Assembly: GCA_013407085.1 (NCBI GenBank)
Contig: JACCGJ010001746.1
Span: forward strand, 1 to 64,000
Reading direction: 5' to 3'
DNA from: Atriophallophorus winterbourni
Taxonomy: Eukaryota; Platyhelminthes; Trematoda; Plagiorchiida; Microphallidae
Length of the DNA: 64,000 nt
In this document: piece by piece, positions 1 to 10,462 of the stretch
Numbering within the stretch: position 1 is the stretch's first letter
Layout of the letters: every line of letters begins with the position of its first letter
The notes under the pieces: generated by a model
Database searches by the model: none
Told to the model about the DNA's origin: nothing
What the model saw: the letters and a program-made list of their open reading frames with translations, nothing else
Made by a program: the position numbers and the translations under genes

Positions 1-350
1 TTGTTGGTTGCAACCATGTATACATTATGTGTATAACACTGGGTGCACTTCAAGCATTTTAAATAGAATTTCTTCAGCTTATCTATGGTAACTAAGCCCA
101 ATTAAAAAGGAAAATTCAATGAAATAAAGGAAAGAAACCGTATGCACTTGATTCATAACACATCTCATGATATTGATAAGTGTTCGGTGCAGTTTTGTAT
201 TCAATTATTTTAATCCTGGATGCTAGATTATCAGAAAATTCTCACATTTATTCTAATTGCCCCGAGGACGTGATCGAATATAACCTTTGTTATCTAGTTT
301 AACTTGTGGTCTGCATTAGCTGTCCTGCCAACCAGCGAAAATGCTGTTTG
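1..350. other. No recognisable feature
   Basis: AT-rich sequence with no long reading frame and no match to the repeat families seen elsewhere in the window. Confidence 0.5.
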
Positions 351-440
351 TTTGGAAAGTTTTGGAGACCATGAGTGCTAATCGCGTCGATGTTTGTGTA
401 ATTGACTTACAGAAGGCTGTTCATAGTATTATCAGATACA
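351..440 (+). pseudogene. Possible trace of a reverse transcriptase
   Basis: A short stretch reads VDVCVIDLQKAVHSI, which resembles the region around the catalytic motif A of CR1-like reverse transcriptases (the YLDxSKAFD motif). The surroundings are out of frame. This is a weak similarity seen only by eye and could be chance. Confidence 0.2.
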
Positions 441-534
441 AGTAAATCTGAAGTAAACACTTTCTAATTCGTGGAAGGACTTGAGTGTTTGAAATATCTA
501 AGTTGCTTCCTTGAAAATGAAATTTGAAAGACTA

Positions 535-640
535 TTTTTTGGTAACGTTTTGCCTCTGACACAGAAGCTTCGTCAGACCAAGGGTGATAGTCAGAACAGG
601 GAAAGTAATTAAATATCACTATATCCACCACCTCTAATGG
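535..640 (+). repeat. Interspersed repeat, family E copy 1
   Basis: About 100 bp resemble 44995-45110 in the same orientation. Shared blocks include TTTTTTGGTAA, GACACAGAA, CCAAGGGTGATAGT and a CCACCAC stretch. I do not recognise the parent element. Confidence 0.5.
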
Positions 641-1080
641 GTCTTACCGTTGAACAACATAATGAAATCCCAGCAATGTCAAGACACATCAAGAAACGCC
701 GGATCCATTTGTATACGTACTCAGCGTATCGTGAATTCGGTCAAGACCAATAAACATTGGCTCACATGTATGATACATAATAAATTTGTTGATAACCAGC
801 GTCTGAAACATTTGCGATTGCAATAAAGCGCAAAATAGGCAACATAAAGTAAATTTAGTTGAGCACTTCATAGCTTGTTTCTTATTCTCTCAAACGGAAT
901 GCTTGTAGGTGTAATACTTACAAATGAATTACTTTTGATTGAATCTGATTCTTATAGAGTCATATCAAATTGAGTGATTATCTCGTTATGATATTCGCTT
1001 ATATTTATCAGAACAAACTTGTGAAAAACAGTCAGAAAGCAGAGATGACTGTGAAGTTTTCCTTGGGTCGGGAATGTTTA
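641..1080. other. No recognisable feature
   Basis: No coding signal or repeat match. The short open frames look like chance. Confidence 0.4.
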
Positions 1081-1083
1081 TAA

Positions 1084-2130
1084 TTGCCACAGGTTATTCA
1101 AAATCGCTCCGTGTTTTCTGTTCTGACGACTAGTACCTTGTTTTCACGAAAATTAAGGATAATTGATGCAACGTTTGTGTCCAACTGTCAATTACTTTCA
1201 AGATTCATTCCTGACTTCAAAAATTCCAGCGTTAATCACGGTAATTCACGTATAAACTTATCGAAAATTATGGAGCGCATCCTAACTGAGTGTGTCGTGG
1301 GTTATCTTGAAACTAAAGGACTCGTATCAGCAGAGAAAAATGGGTTTTGCCGAAACAGACCTTATCTCTCAAATTTACTCATCACTCTGGACGATTGGAT
1401 AACGTCTCTTGACCTAGGATACTCCGTTCATGCTTGCAGTATTGATGTATTAAAGGCATTTGATAAGGTCAACCAGATCATGTCTCTGTAAAACTAGTTC
1501 AATATGGGATAGCTGGAAACTTATTATGGTGGATAATTGATTGTTTGACAGATTAGCATGTGCGAGTTCGCATTGACGGCGTTTTATCAAAAATCATTAA
1601 TGTCACCAGCGGCGTCCCTCAAGGTTCAATGCTCGGGCCTATCCTTTTCTTGTTATACATTACATAATATTACGCAGGTAGTATAATGCAAGATGTTTCT
1701 GTTTGCTGATGATATACAAATATAGAAGAAAATCCGATCGATTGAAGATTGATTGATTCTACAACAGAATTTGGATGCCCTGTATAACTGGTCTAAACTA
1801 AATCAGATGCTTTTCAACATACGTAAATGTAAAATGTTACAACTTGGCCGGCAATACAAGCATAGATATAATCTTTGTCATGAAAACTTGACGTGGACCA
1901 GCACTGATATATGGATTACTAATGACCTAAAACCGACTAGTCATTGTCAGAAAGTCTTCAAAAGGGCAAGCGGTATCTTGGGAATGCTGAGGAGAATATT
2001 TGGGTGGTTCTCTCCTAAAACGCATATTTCACCAGTGGGTTTCACTCATATATATTGTGAATTATTCGAACTCACAATACTGTCAATCGGTAAGTGTATG
2101 CTAAACTCACATCATTTGGAAATATTTGCA
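1084..2130 (+). pseudogene. Decayed CR1-like LINE reverse transcriptase
   Basis: A broken copy of the reverse transcriptase that is better preserved at 23664-25853. The first open stretch (1084-1491) reads LSKIMERIL, then NGFCRNRPYLSNLL and VHACSIDVLKAFDKVN, matching SKVMERIV, HGFRKSRSCLTNLL and VHACYLDISKAFDRVD. Motif A has lost its catalytic Asp (YLD is now CSID with shifted spacing). Around 1600-1720 a TSGVPQGSMLGP-like stretch and a weak FADD region can be followed across frames. The stretch at 1753-2133 keeps NIRKCKMLQLGRQ and RASGILGMLRRIFG, then loses the C-terminus. Several frameshifts and stops mean it cannot make an enzyme. No ORF1 or endonuclease is visible upstream, so the copy is probably 5'-truncated. 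Confidence 0.8.
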
Positions 2131-2760
2131 TAGACAGCTTCCTTAAATCAATAATACGGCACAAAAATTCAAAATATATAACAACAAGCAGTCTTCACGC
2201 AAACCGTTTAAGATAAGCACTAGAAAAAGGATGTGCAAATGCGATAAGGCCTTAAATACTTATTTAAGCGACCCGTCACAACTTGTAAAAATTATTACGG
2301 AATAAGTGTGAGAGTGCCTAAATTTGGAGTGACAGAATACAAAACCCAATAAGTTTAATCGAAATGGTCGTATTGAACCACAAAATATTGTACCGGCATG
2401 TCAATAATCGTGCGAGAGTTGAATTTGAAATATCAGAATCGGCTAAGCCAAGTGACTAGGGAATTCATCGAAAGATTGTGCCAACGTTTTTCTACAATAA
2501 CACGCTACGGTAAACTCCTACGTCTCGACAAGTGGAGAGTTTTCAAACTGAACGAACATCAACTTATCTATTATTCATGATATCGAAATTCCTCCAAACA
2601 TAATTGAAACAAAATTAAGGACACCAATAAACACCGGTTATTTCGGAACTGACAATATATGTCTCTATCAATCGTATACTCTGTAGTCAGAATAAGCAAT
2701 AATTTTACCTGGCTTAAGTATAATATTTCACGAGATGTTCATTGAAAAAATCAGGAAAAC
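2131..2760. other. No recognisable feature
   Basis: This may include the decayed 3' end of the preceding LINE. I see no gene. The 60-residue frame at 2398-2580 has no family features. Confidence 0.35.
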
Positions 2761-2769
2761 TTCGGTAAT

Positions 2770-3060
2770 AATAACCATTTATTAGGGTTTAGAAAGACAA
2801 CGCATAATTAATAATGCCCATAAGTGCAAGGCTTAAGTACAAGCATTCTCAATATTAAAGGAACCAGAATTACTTATTCTTCTCGGAACAATCTTTATAA
2901 ACAATGAGCTAACAGCTTGAACATATAAATTTTGAAAAAAACGATATTGGTAGATATTGAAGCATGGTCTGATCTACTGGTTAATGACCACTCGTTATAT
3001 ATGAACGTGATACATATAGATTTCTCAAAATATTGTTAAGGATCGTAAACACGTAATTGT
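2770..3060 (+). pseudogene. Very decayed reverse transcriptase trace
   Basis: GFRKTTHN near 2790 and a stretch near 2950-3030 (DIEAWSDLL ... VIHIDFSKY) resemble, in the right order, the HGFRKSRSCL and TLDDW ... YLDISKAF segments of CR1-like reverse transcriptases. Multiple stops and shifts intervene. It is probably an old LINE fragment, recognised by motif order only. Confidence 0.3.
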
Positions 3061-3389
3061 ACGAGTTGAAATCTAGTGATTTTTTAACAATGACAACTAT
3101 AACAAATTATACCAGGTGAGTAGATTAAACTGTTCCATTATTGCAAATTGCGGACAGAAACTGTGTATTTTATTCAGTTCAACCTGCTTACTGCTAATAG
3201 ATTTTAAATGTATTACTGCCTCGTTGTATTTTATGTGAGAGATAAAACATATTGCTGCAAGGATGGGTTTTTGATTATGTAATGTCCAAATTTAAATAAT
3301 TGCTCCCAGATGTCGTATGTATTGTGATGAGTTCAGCCTCCGTATTCGGAGGTACGTTTCGTAGGCAAGATTAGCAATTACAGGTGGTC

Positions 3390-3620
3390 TGTTTCAGAAA
3401 GCTGTATATCTTTTTCAATCAAATTTCCAATGCTTGTACATCATATTCGATATGTAGAAGGACATAGCCTAAAATAGATTTGCGTCAAACGAACCAAAGG
3501 ATTGCCTGAGGAGACCCAGGCTGCTTTGTTTAAATCATCGTGTTTGCATTGTGTTCCCTAAATTAAACTGAATAATCAAGCCAAAATCATTTTCCGAGAA
3601 GAACCGAAGCTTGTTGTACA
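3390..3620 (-). pseudogene. Fragment of a CR1-like LINE (55.7-56.8 kb subfamily)
   Basis: The plus-strand text near 3485-3530 (CGTCAAACGAACC, GGAGACCCAGGCTG) matches 56200-56240 in the minus-strand LINE at 55746-56856 (GGTCAAACGAACC, GGAGACCCAAGTTG), with similar spacing of flanking blocks. In that LINE this part encodes the region downstream of the FADD box. No open frame survives here. Confidence 0.5.
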
Positions 3621-3700
3621 CCACAGGACTCTTGAAGGGATACTGATAGCTGAATTTTGACACACCATCACCTCACGGGAAATTGACCATCCTTTTAACA

Positions 3701-3713
3701 ATAGTTAGACTTC
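3701..3713 (+). repeat. Left target-site duplication of hammerhead element
   Basis: ATAGTTAGACTTC here recurs exactly at 4144-4156 on the other side of the hammerhead element. The last three bases also fit the element's own sequence, so the true duplication is 10-13 bp. Confidence 0.7.
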
Positions 3714-3754
3714 GAAGTAGAATACCATTCCGAAACGCTAAAATTTCACCGGAA

Positions 3755-3797
3755 GCAGAGGACCGGTTTCGAGGTTTTTGCCTCTCATCAGCTATGC
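3755..3797 (-). ncRNA. Type I hammerhead ribozyme, family C copy 1
   Basis: On the minus strand the order is CTGATGA (3791-3785), a stem II hairpin GAGG-CAAAAA-CCTC with four pairs, then GAAAC (3770-3766). A two-base loop (CG) and GTC follow, with predicted cleavage between 3761 and 3760. Stem III is only A-U plus C-G. Stem I pairs CTCTGC with GCATAG with one mismatch. All core nucleotides are present. Confidence 0.85.
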
Positions 3798-4011
3798 GTA
3801 TCCGCTGGACTCTTCGCGTTTCGGACTAGTATTTGTGTAGACGGATGGTGCAATGCGAACGGCAGTTCTCGTCTACTCGCTACTTTATAAGTAGCTGAAG
3901 GGACTAAACTAAGCCCCAACTGATCGAACGGCGTATTGCCGCGAGGGTTATTACAACCCCAGGATAGTTCGAAGTAGAATACCATTCCCGAACGCTAAAA
4001 TCTCACCGGAA

Positions 4012-4054
4012 GCACAGGACCGGTTTCGAGGTTTTTGACTCTCATCAGCTATGC
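4012..4054 (-). ncRNA. Type I hammerhead ribozyme, family C copy 2
   Basis: On the minus strand: CTGATGA (4048-4042), stem II GAGT-CAAAAA-CCTC with three Watson-Crick pairs, GAAAC (4027-4023), loop CG, then GTC with predicted cleavage between 4018 and 4017. That is exactly 257 bases from the equivalent bond in copy 1. Stem I is continuous here: CTGTGC pairs with GCATAG, including one G-U. The core is intact, so activity is plausible. Confidence 0.87.
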
Positions 4055-4143
4055 GTATCCGCTGGACTCTTCGCGTTTCGGACTAGTATTTGTGTAGACA
4101 GATGGTGCAATGCGAACGGAAGTTCTCGTCTACTCGCTACTTT

Positions 4144-4156
4144 ATAGTTAGACTTC
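4144..4156 (+). repeat. Right target-site duplication of hammerhead element
   Basis: Exact repeat of 3701-3713 (ATAGTTAGACTTC). Confidence 0.7.
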
Positions 4157-4204
4157 ATTGTGATAATCTTCTGCAATTAAATTATGGCTAACAAATGATG
4201 ATAA

Positions 4205-5650
4205 CCCATAACTCAGAACTCAGAAAGTTTTATGTTAGAAAAAGCAGTAAACTTAACAATAACCATAGGATGACAAGATATATGGAGTAAAAATATAAAA
4301 CCTCTGAAAAATCAATAGGGAAAGTCACAAACCGCATGATTCGCCATATATAACCATCGAGTTAAGAATCGAAAACCGCAACAGAATCCGAGCTTGTGAA
4401 ATCTTCAGGCAAATTGTTCCAAGGGAAACAAATTCTCACCGAGATATAATTTCAAACGAATATCAAATCGAAAATGGGGAATGCTTGAAGCCTTTGAATG
4501 TTTTCCTGTTTCAGTAAGGCCAGTCCGCTTTAGCAAGTTTTTAAGGGGATGGTTTTCAGTATGCAGGATTTTGAATGTCAACATAAGCACACTACGTATC
4601 CGTCGTTGGGTAAAATCGTGTAGATTCAATTTTAACATTCGCTCTTTGAAAGGCAAATTTCTGTACCGGGAGACCAACTTTGTTGCACGATGATAAATCC
4701 TCTCGAGTCGTTCGATATCCTTCCTCAGCCATGGTGCCCAGGCTTGGATGGAATATTCCATAACAGGACGTATATACGTAATAATTAACCGGGTCAAGGT
4801 TTCAGGCGTTAAATTCCTGAATCTCCTTTTTAGGAGACTTAGGATAGGCCAAGCTATATTGTAAACTGTCCGACAATGATGTTCACGCTTAATGTTAAAC
4901 GACACCTAGATACCGAGATTTTTTCTACGGTGATCCAGACGAGATCGTGTGTGCCAAGCTGATAGGTGTGGTGCAGAGATTTTTCAAGCCGCACCATTTA
5001 ACATTTAGCAGGGTTTAAATGGTAACTCCTTTGTCTGGGACCAACGAATTAAAGTGCACAGATCCAGTTGTAATGCCATACAGTCATTAACAGACCTGAC
5101 CCCTTTCCAGATTTCAATATCATCGGCAAACAGTATCAAGTTACATCCAATATCCTCTACTATATCGTTCATATGCACCAAGATTAGAAGAGTTCCAAGC
5201 ACCGAGCCTCGCAGACTTCAACTTGTGACGTCTACTTTTCTAGAGAGCGTACTACCAAGCATCAGCTCTGATGATCTCCATTACGTTACATAAAACTGGC
5301 ATAAAATCTATCAAACAATACATTAATTGATTTTTCATTTGTCACACTTGTAGATGGGACAGATGGCAATTTTTCAAATTTTAGGCATTGCAATCTTGTC
5401 AATTCAGAGCACACGTTATGATAGTGGTTGGGGTGTATGTTGTCGTTTCGAAGTCTGCGGCGAAATTTGTGCACGTCTAAAATTAAACATGTCTTTATCT
5501 GTTCAGCTTGGTTGGTGCTATCGGATAATGATTCTTCCCATTCCTTACTGCACTGAGCTTTATACGGCTAGTAGTTTAAATGTGAAAGATAGTTGCATTA
5601 TTATCTTGCTTCTCACATGTGTCACAACCTCCAGAAAAAGTCAATTTTAA
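4205..5650 (-). pseudogene. CR1-like LINE, internally deleted
   Basis: A minus-strand LINE remnant. The 5' part (5650-5286) encodes the linker upstream of the reverse transcriptase (RRRLRNDN ... FDRFYASF). The text then jumps to a decayed LRGSVLGTLL and NLILFADDIEIWKG (5202-5005), so roughly 600 bp holding the fingers and catalytic motif A are missing. The segment 4905-4405 is an open stretch of 166 codons covering the C-terminal domain: ITYIRPVMEYSIQAW, LERIYHRATKLV and RRIRSVLMLTFKIL. It lacks an RNase H domain, as CR1 elements do. The 3' end near 4205 has a short tandem tail (TTCTGAG repeated), typical of CR1. Frameshifts and the deletion make it inactive. Confidence 0.85.
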
Positions 5651-6960
5651 TTTTATCTTCTTTCAATTTCCGAACAGTTAACCCCAACAATCTTTGGAAC
5701 TCTCACATTTTTATCATATAATGAAGATTCATTTATGTGCTGGTAATATGCTGGATTAGAATGAATTCAGAGCAAATCATTTTGGTTCCCAGGAATATGT
5801 GATGAAATTCGCTTATTCTTCTTCTCTATTTCATAGAGTCAATAGGATGCGAAATGAATTTTTCATCTCGATTGAAAGGAAATCACTCAGTTAGTTCGGA
5901 AACCGTAAAACTATTCAGAAAACTGTTAACTGTCATTAGAACAGCATTATAACACCGCACTCACTTATTAATGATCGTGAGATGAGCATACAGATTACCA
6001 TCAAATTACAAAACAATCATCATTTCCGACACGGATAATTAGAAATTTATTCAGTAAAATAAAAGTATGTGCCAAGCAATTGAGATAGTTATAAAAAACA
6101 AAATTGATCAAAGCGTATGATTGAATGTAGAAATGCAGTTTTAGTGTGAAACGTTCATATAACTAGATAACTGTATTAATACTTGTCTAAAACATAAGAG
6201 ATTAACGGGAATAATTTAATAAGGAGTTGGGATTTATTAGAAAAAATTAAGCAAGCAATTTTATATAATTAATCTCTTCAAGGCCTTGTGTATAAAGAAA
6301 TTTTCCCTTCATATAAGTGTGAATTGAAACGACGGAAAAAGATTGTAAAGAAATCTCGAAATTTGAGCCACCATTGAAGCTTATATACGTGGAACGTACG
6401 AAAACATTTATCACAAACTCCACAACGAGCTTCCAAGTTTCGCGCTTATCAGTTTAGAACTGTACAATCTGGATAACTATTTGCTGAACAGTTGATAAGC
6501 GATAAATTACTACTGAACTTTGATAGCACTGCTTGATAACAATGCAACAACCAACATTCCGTGCTCGTTTTGATGCATCGCTCAATGAATTTATGTCCGT
6601 GAATAAACATTGACGTTTGACTCTCCTTCAGAGCTGTTTGATACAAAGGTTTCATGAATAACATTGCTTTAAATTGCTTTGATATTTGTGAAATTGTGTA
6701 TCTCAAATCAACCTAGCTTAGAACAACAGTATTCGACGAATCTCGCTTCTCTATTAGGTTGACACACTACAGATCTCTAATAAACCTATATATACACATA
6801 ATCATGAAAAATGTGTGAGGAAATTCAGCTAGAATTGTAGAGATTTTAAAGAATGTGCTGTACGCATCAGCTTTCGTCTCACCGGAATTAGATTAGTAAA
6901 TACTATTTCGTTGAAGCTTACTAATCAGTAGTGAAAAAGAAAAAAACAATCTAACGTTTA
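5651..6960. other. No recognisable feature
   Basis: AT-rich. The 85-codon frame at 6449-6706 has no recognisable domain and no splice or codon evidence, so I treat it as non-coding. Confidence 0.4.
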
Positions 6961-6967
6961 ACAAGGA

Positions 6968-6992
6968 ACGCTTGTATGCCACTTTTGGATAA
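6968..6992 (-). repeat. Fragment of hammerhead repeat family B
   Basis: CGCTTGTATGCCACTTTTGG matches the family B units at 31300 and 34110 (CGCTTGTATGCCACTGTTGG type). It joins directly to the LINE fragment that follows. Confidence 0.5.
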
Positions 6993-7860
6993 GGCATACA
7001 AAGACTTTGGGCTAACAATCAGCATGAGCAAGACCATAGTCCTTGGTCAAGGGACTGTATCGCCTCCCATCATAACTGTTGGAAATTGTTAGCTTGAAAC
7101 AGTACATCATTTCACATACCTTGGTTCAACCATTGCGGATAACCTCTCGCTAGACACGGAGATTGATAAGCGGATTGGCAGAGCAGCTATCATTCGTTGA
7201 ACTCTCGTGTTTGGCGTAACCGCAATGTGACTGTAAAATCAAATATGATGGTATACAGCGCGTGCGTACTCAATGTTTTACTTTACGGCAGTGAAACATG
7301 GGCCACCCTCGCAAGACACGAACGAAAGCTGAATGCTTTCCATCTACGAAGCATCCGTCGTATCTTGAACATATCGTGAATGGACAGAGTGACTAATGCT
7401 GAAGTGCTTTCAAAAGCTGGTCTACAGAGTATGGTCACCCTATTGCGACAGCGCCACCTGCGGTAGCTCGATCATGTCTACAGAATGGAAAGTGGTCGTA
7501 TTCCATAAGATCTACTCTATGGTGAGTTTCAATTAGGAAGTCGACCATTGGGCAGACCGCACTTGCGGTACAAAGACGTTGCAAAAGAGATATGAAAGCT
7601 CTTGGCATTCACCCGGCGAGTTGGGAAGAACTTGCTCTTGACCGCTCACATTGGAAGCATTGTGTGAAGCGTCGTCTGCAAGCTGGGGAGAAGCAGATAC
7701 AGCTCTTGGCTGTTGAACGCAGATCACGCCGCCGGCGTTCAACTGATACAATACAACCGAGTTCTCACTTTTGTTGCCAGCGCTGCGGGAGAGATTGGTC
7801 CTTCCGAATCGGACTGTTTAGTCATTCCAAAAGCTGCAGAACATGAACATTCACGCGATT
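6990..7860 (+). pseudogene. LINE reverse transcriptase C-terminal fragment with Cys/His tail
   Basis: Read across frames, this encodes the end of a non-LTR reverse transcriptase unlike the CR1 copies here. The visible order is LDKAYKDFGLTISMSKT, HHFTYLGSTIADNLSLD, VLLYGSETWATLARHERKLN, FHLRSIRRILNIS, then a RRMxSGR..GxLxxGxRPxGRPxLRYKDV-like block. The C-terminus has a Cys/His pattern (C-x2-C-G-R-x6-GLFSHSKSC near 7780-7842) known from a common animal LINE group. In-frame stops near 7100, 7230 and 7380 show it is dead. The catalytic core is absent, so the copy is 5'-truncated. I cannot name the clade with confidence. Confidence 0.8.
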
Positions 7861-7929
7861 TTGATGTACATCCATGGTCGACATCCACCGAAGGAGGCCA
7901 ACAACAACGCTTTTGTTTGTGTCCGAGAT

Positions 7930-8755
7930 GATACTTTAAATTATACGCAGTTGGTTCAATCATTACATAAATGAATGCATAAGTTAACTACAGAAATTGA
8001 ATTTTTCAATCTTTGCATTCATGTACTGTGGAAGCAACTCTGAAAACTTAAATATGCAAAATATATCTGGTTTGAGTAGTGTGCGAAAACATTCGTAGAA
8101 TGATTGTTAATTTTATAAACGGTGCATCCAAATATTAAAAAAGCTACCCAAAAGATGGTTCAATTGTCGTTTATGCGACATCATTTCGGTCAAATGAAGC
8201 TGCTCATTGAGTTATCATGCCTTCATAATTTTCAACGGAATACACCTAGACATTAGGTTTTTTCCTGATTTTCTCAAAAACTATTTTTTAAGCATACTGT
8301 ATGAATGATATAGCTAATTGTTATGTTGCTGTTTCGAAATATTTAGAACCAACTGGATCACTAAAATCCCTGTCGATCAAAGTAGAAAAGTCTATAAACA
8401 AAATGACCAAAAAGCAACAATTTATTTTCACCCGAATTTGGAGGATACCTGACACGAGAATGAGCGCTGCTTTTATAGCACATAGATCGACAAGGGCTGA
8501 TTTAATGGTTGAAATTATTTTTTTATTTCTCAATGATTCAGACTGTTTTTGTTGGTCAGAATCAGGGCCTGCTAATATTTATGCTTTGCAGTGTGCGGTC
8601 CTAGTTCATGTGCTACAACGGCGACCTTCAATGTGTGATACGCTGATGCCAATTTTTGGTAAATGAGTCACTTCTCAAAATAATTGAAGCGAAATCGATT
8701 AACAAATTCACTTAAACGGAAACATCTTTAATGTTAATGGATTAATATCATTCGA
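7930..8755. other. No recognisable feature
   Basis: The 121-codon frame at 8301-8666 shows no domain, and its reverse strand is also open. Treated as chance. Confidence 0.4.
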
Positions 8756-8769
8756 GACTGTCATAATTC

Positions 8770-8885
8770 AATAATGGTTCGAATCATACGGATCTTGATC
8801 CTACTTTCCCTACACGATGACTGCAAATAGCACGAAACTGGTAGTCAGGTCAGTGTGTGTATGTGATGGAAATGCTTTCGAATGC
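8770..8885 (+). repeat. Hammerhead repeat family B, degenerate ribozyme
   Basis: Contains ACGATGA (8814-8820, from CTGATGA), a stem II CTGC-AAATA-GCAC, GAAAC, then TGGTA and GTC. The upstream GATCTTGATCCTACTTTCCC and the downstream GTGTGTATGTGATGG are family B flanks. The first core bases are mutated, so it is probably inactive. Confidence 0.65.
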
Positions 8886-10385
8886 GGATTTTTTGTACAA
8901 TTATGATTTGTTTTCATGACAGAACCTTCCTATCTTTTTGTTGATACTATAAGCTCATAATGCTGTGACACTTTCGTTTCTTATATTTAAACATCGATCG
9001 TCATATGTCTACAGTATTATACTAACAGCTCTTATCTGCAAAGGCTCAAAAGGGAATTTATGATACGAAATATTCGTTGTCCTTCAATGTAGAGCATGTT
9101 ACACAAAGGTCCATCAAGTAGTAAATAAACTGCCGAAAATTCTACGGGAAGAAATAATTCTCAAAAAATGAGATTTCATTGTGCTGTAATACATATCTTT
9201 TTGTTTAGTGGTATTTTTCTATATGCACACTCTCAATAAAACAAAGTTTTCGACATCTAAAAGTTACGTAACAAAAGAAAAGTTATTTGGCATTCTGAGT
9301 ATGATTGTCCAAATATTTCTTTTCATTCTGAAAAGAGAATTGCGGTGATCGAATGAATTTAATAATATGTAGACAAACATTATTTCAAATTATTTCAAAA
9401 AATAAAATCATATCCCATTTTTTACTTTGTTCTAAAAGGCTTTGCTTTTGATCCACAACTCAGCCAAATGGTGTCTACTTACAATCTAATTATTTCGGTT
9501 TTGTTTATTTGTGAGGAAATATTTGTGTAATTTCAAAGTATTCACATGAGGTAAGATTCACTCGTTGTTTTATCTGTCAAAATTAATGTTGTTAATCTCA
9601 TGCAGGAATCGTTTTATCTTGACAAATATGGAGTTAATCCTTTGGACAATCGTAGTCGGAAAACATTGGAACTATCGCCTAGCTGTGTTACATCAGAGAT
9701 TTATGCTGTGCACAATAACAAAAATATTTTGTGCATATTGACTAGTTTGGTGAACGGAATGCATCCATAATTTTTTGGCAACTAAAACGCCGGAAATAAG
9801 AAAACAAATGGATACAGTTTTATTACTTTTGCTATTTAAATCACAAATTCTTTAGAAAAAAGAAACTTTTCATATGTGAGGGAGCTCTTATTAAAAACGG
9901 CATTCTGTTTTTAGCAACAAATTGCATAAAACTTTCACTAGTAGGTCTATTATACTACTTAAAATAGTATTTTCCATGATGAAGACAGTAAAAGCAGCCT
10001 ACTAGCAACATGCCACTTAAGAAATTCGGTTGAGCTGTGTTTTGTCAAATGCTAGTTTACAATGTTCACCGGCGCCGTAATTACTCCTACAGTCCGTTAA
10101 ATGTTACAATTTGCCAAGCCAACATCTCACTAATACAGAAATGACTACCTCCTAAAGGACTCCTGGTTCGAGATAAAGTATTATTTACAGTTGTTGATAA
10201 AAATCAGAATTAATCTTTAATGAATCTTATTTGACGACACTGGTGGTTTCTATGTGCGGTAAATATTGATATAAATCTTCATCTAGAAAAATTCTCATCT
10301 AATTTTAATGATTTTTTCGTACTTTCTATAAAACGGCGAATTGAAGTATTTTCGAAATCAATTTTATATAGAATTCTGTGTTCCT
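8886..10385. other. No recognisable feature
   Basis: AT-rich intergenic sequence with no gene or repeat that I can support. Confidence 0.4.
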
Positions 10386-10389
10386 CAAT

Positions 10390-10462
10390 TCAATCTGTTG
10401 AACTAGTCGTTGTTAAGCTTGTTGCTTTTTAGACCATTAAAAACCTTGAATTACCTTGAATT
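10390..10462 (+). repeat. Solo 3' tail of a CR1-like LINE
   Basis: AGCTTGTTGCTTTTTAGACC followed by ATTAAAAACCTTGAATTACC and another CTTGAATT resembles the 3' end of the LINE at 23.4-26.05 kb (GAGCTTTTTTATACCATAAA, then TTCTTGAATCTTGA). It is probably a strongly 5'-truncated insertion. Confidence 0.5.

Larger units (their letters stand above)
3714..4143 (-). mobile_element. Dimeric hammerhead-ribozyme element (retrozyme-like, family C)
   Basis: About 430 bp made of 1.7 head-to-tail copies of a 257-bp unit (3714-3966 and 3967-4143). Each copy carries a type I hammerhead ribozyme on the minus strand. A 10-13 bp direct repeat flanks the whole block, so the dimer was inserted as one piece. It has no coding capacity; the 65-codon frame at 3788-3985 is incidental. 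Retrozymes and the Schistosoma hammerhead satellite have this layout: two ribozymes one unit apart release a unit-length RNA that can be circularised and re-inserted by LINE machinery. Applying that mechanism here is an inference; the dimer, the motifs and the direct repeats are seen directly. Confidence 0.8.

Noticed and set aside
3788..3985. A 65-codon minus frame in the family C hammerhead unit
   Set aside because: The frame spans the ribozyme strand and is not preserved in the second, partial unit; the element is better explained as non-coding.
8301..8666. A 121-codon plus frame
   Set aside because: The opposite strand is also open and no domain or repeat match is visible.
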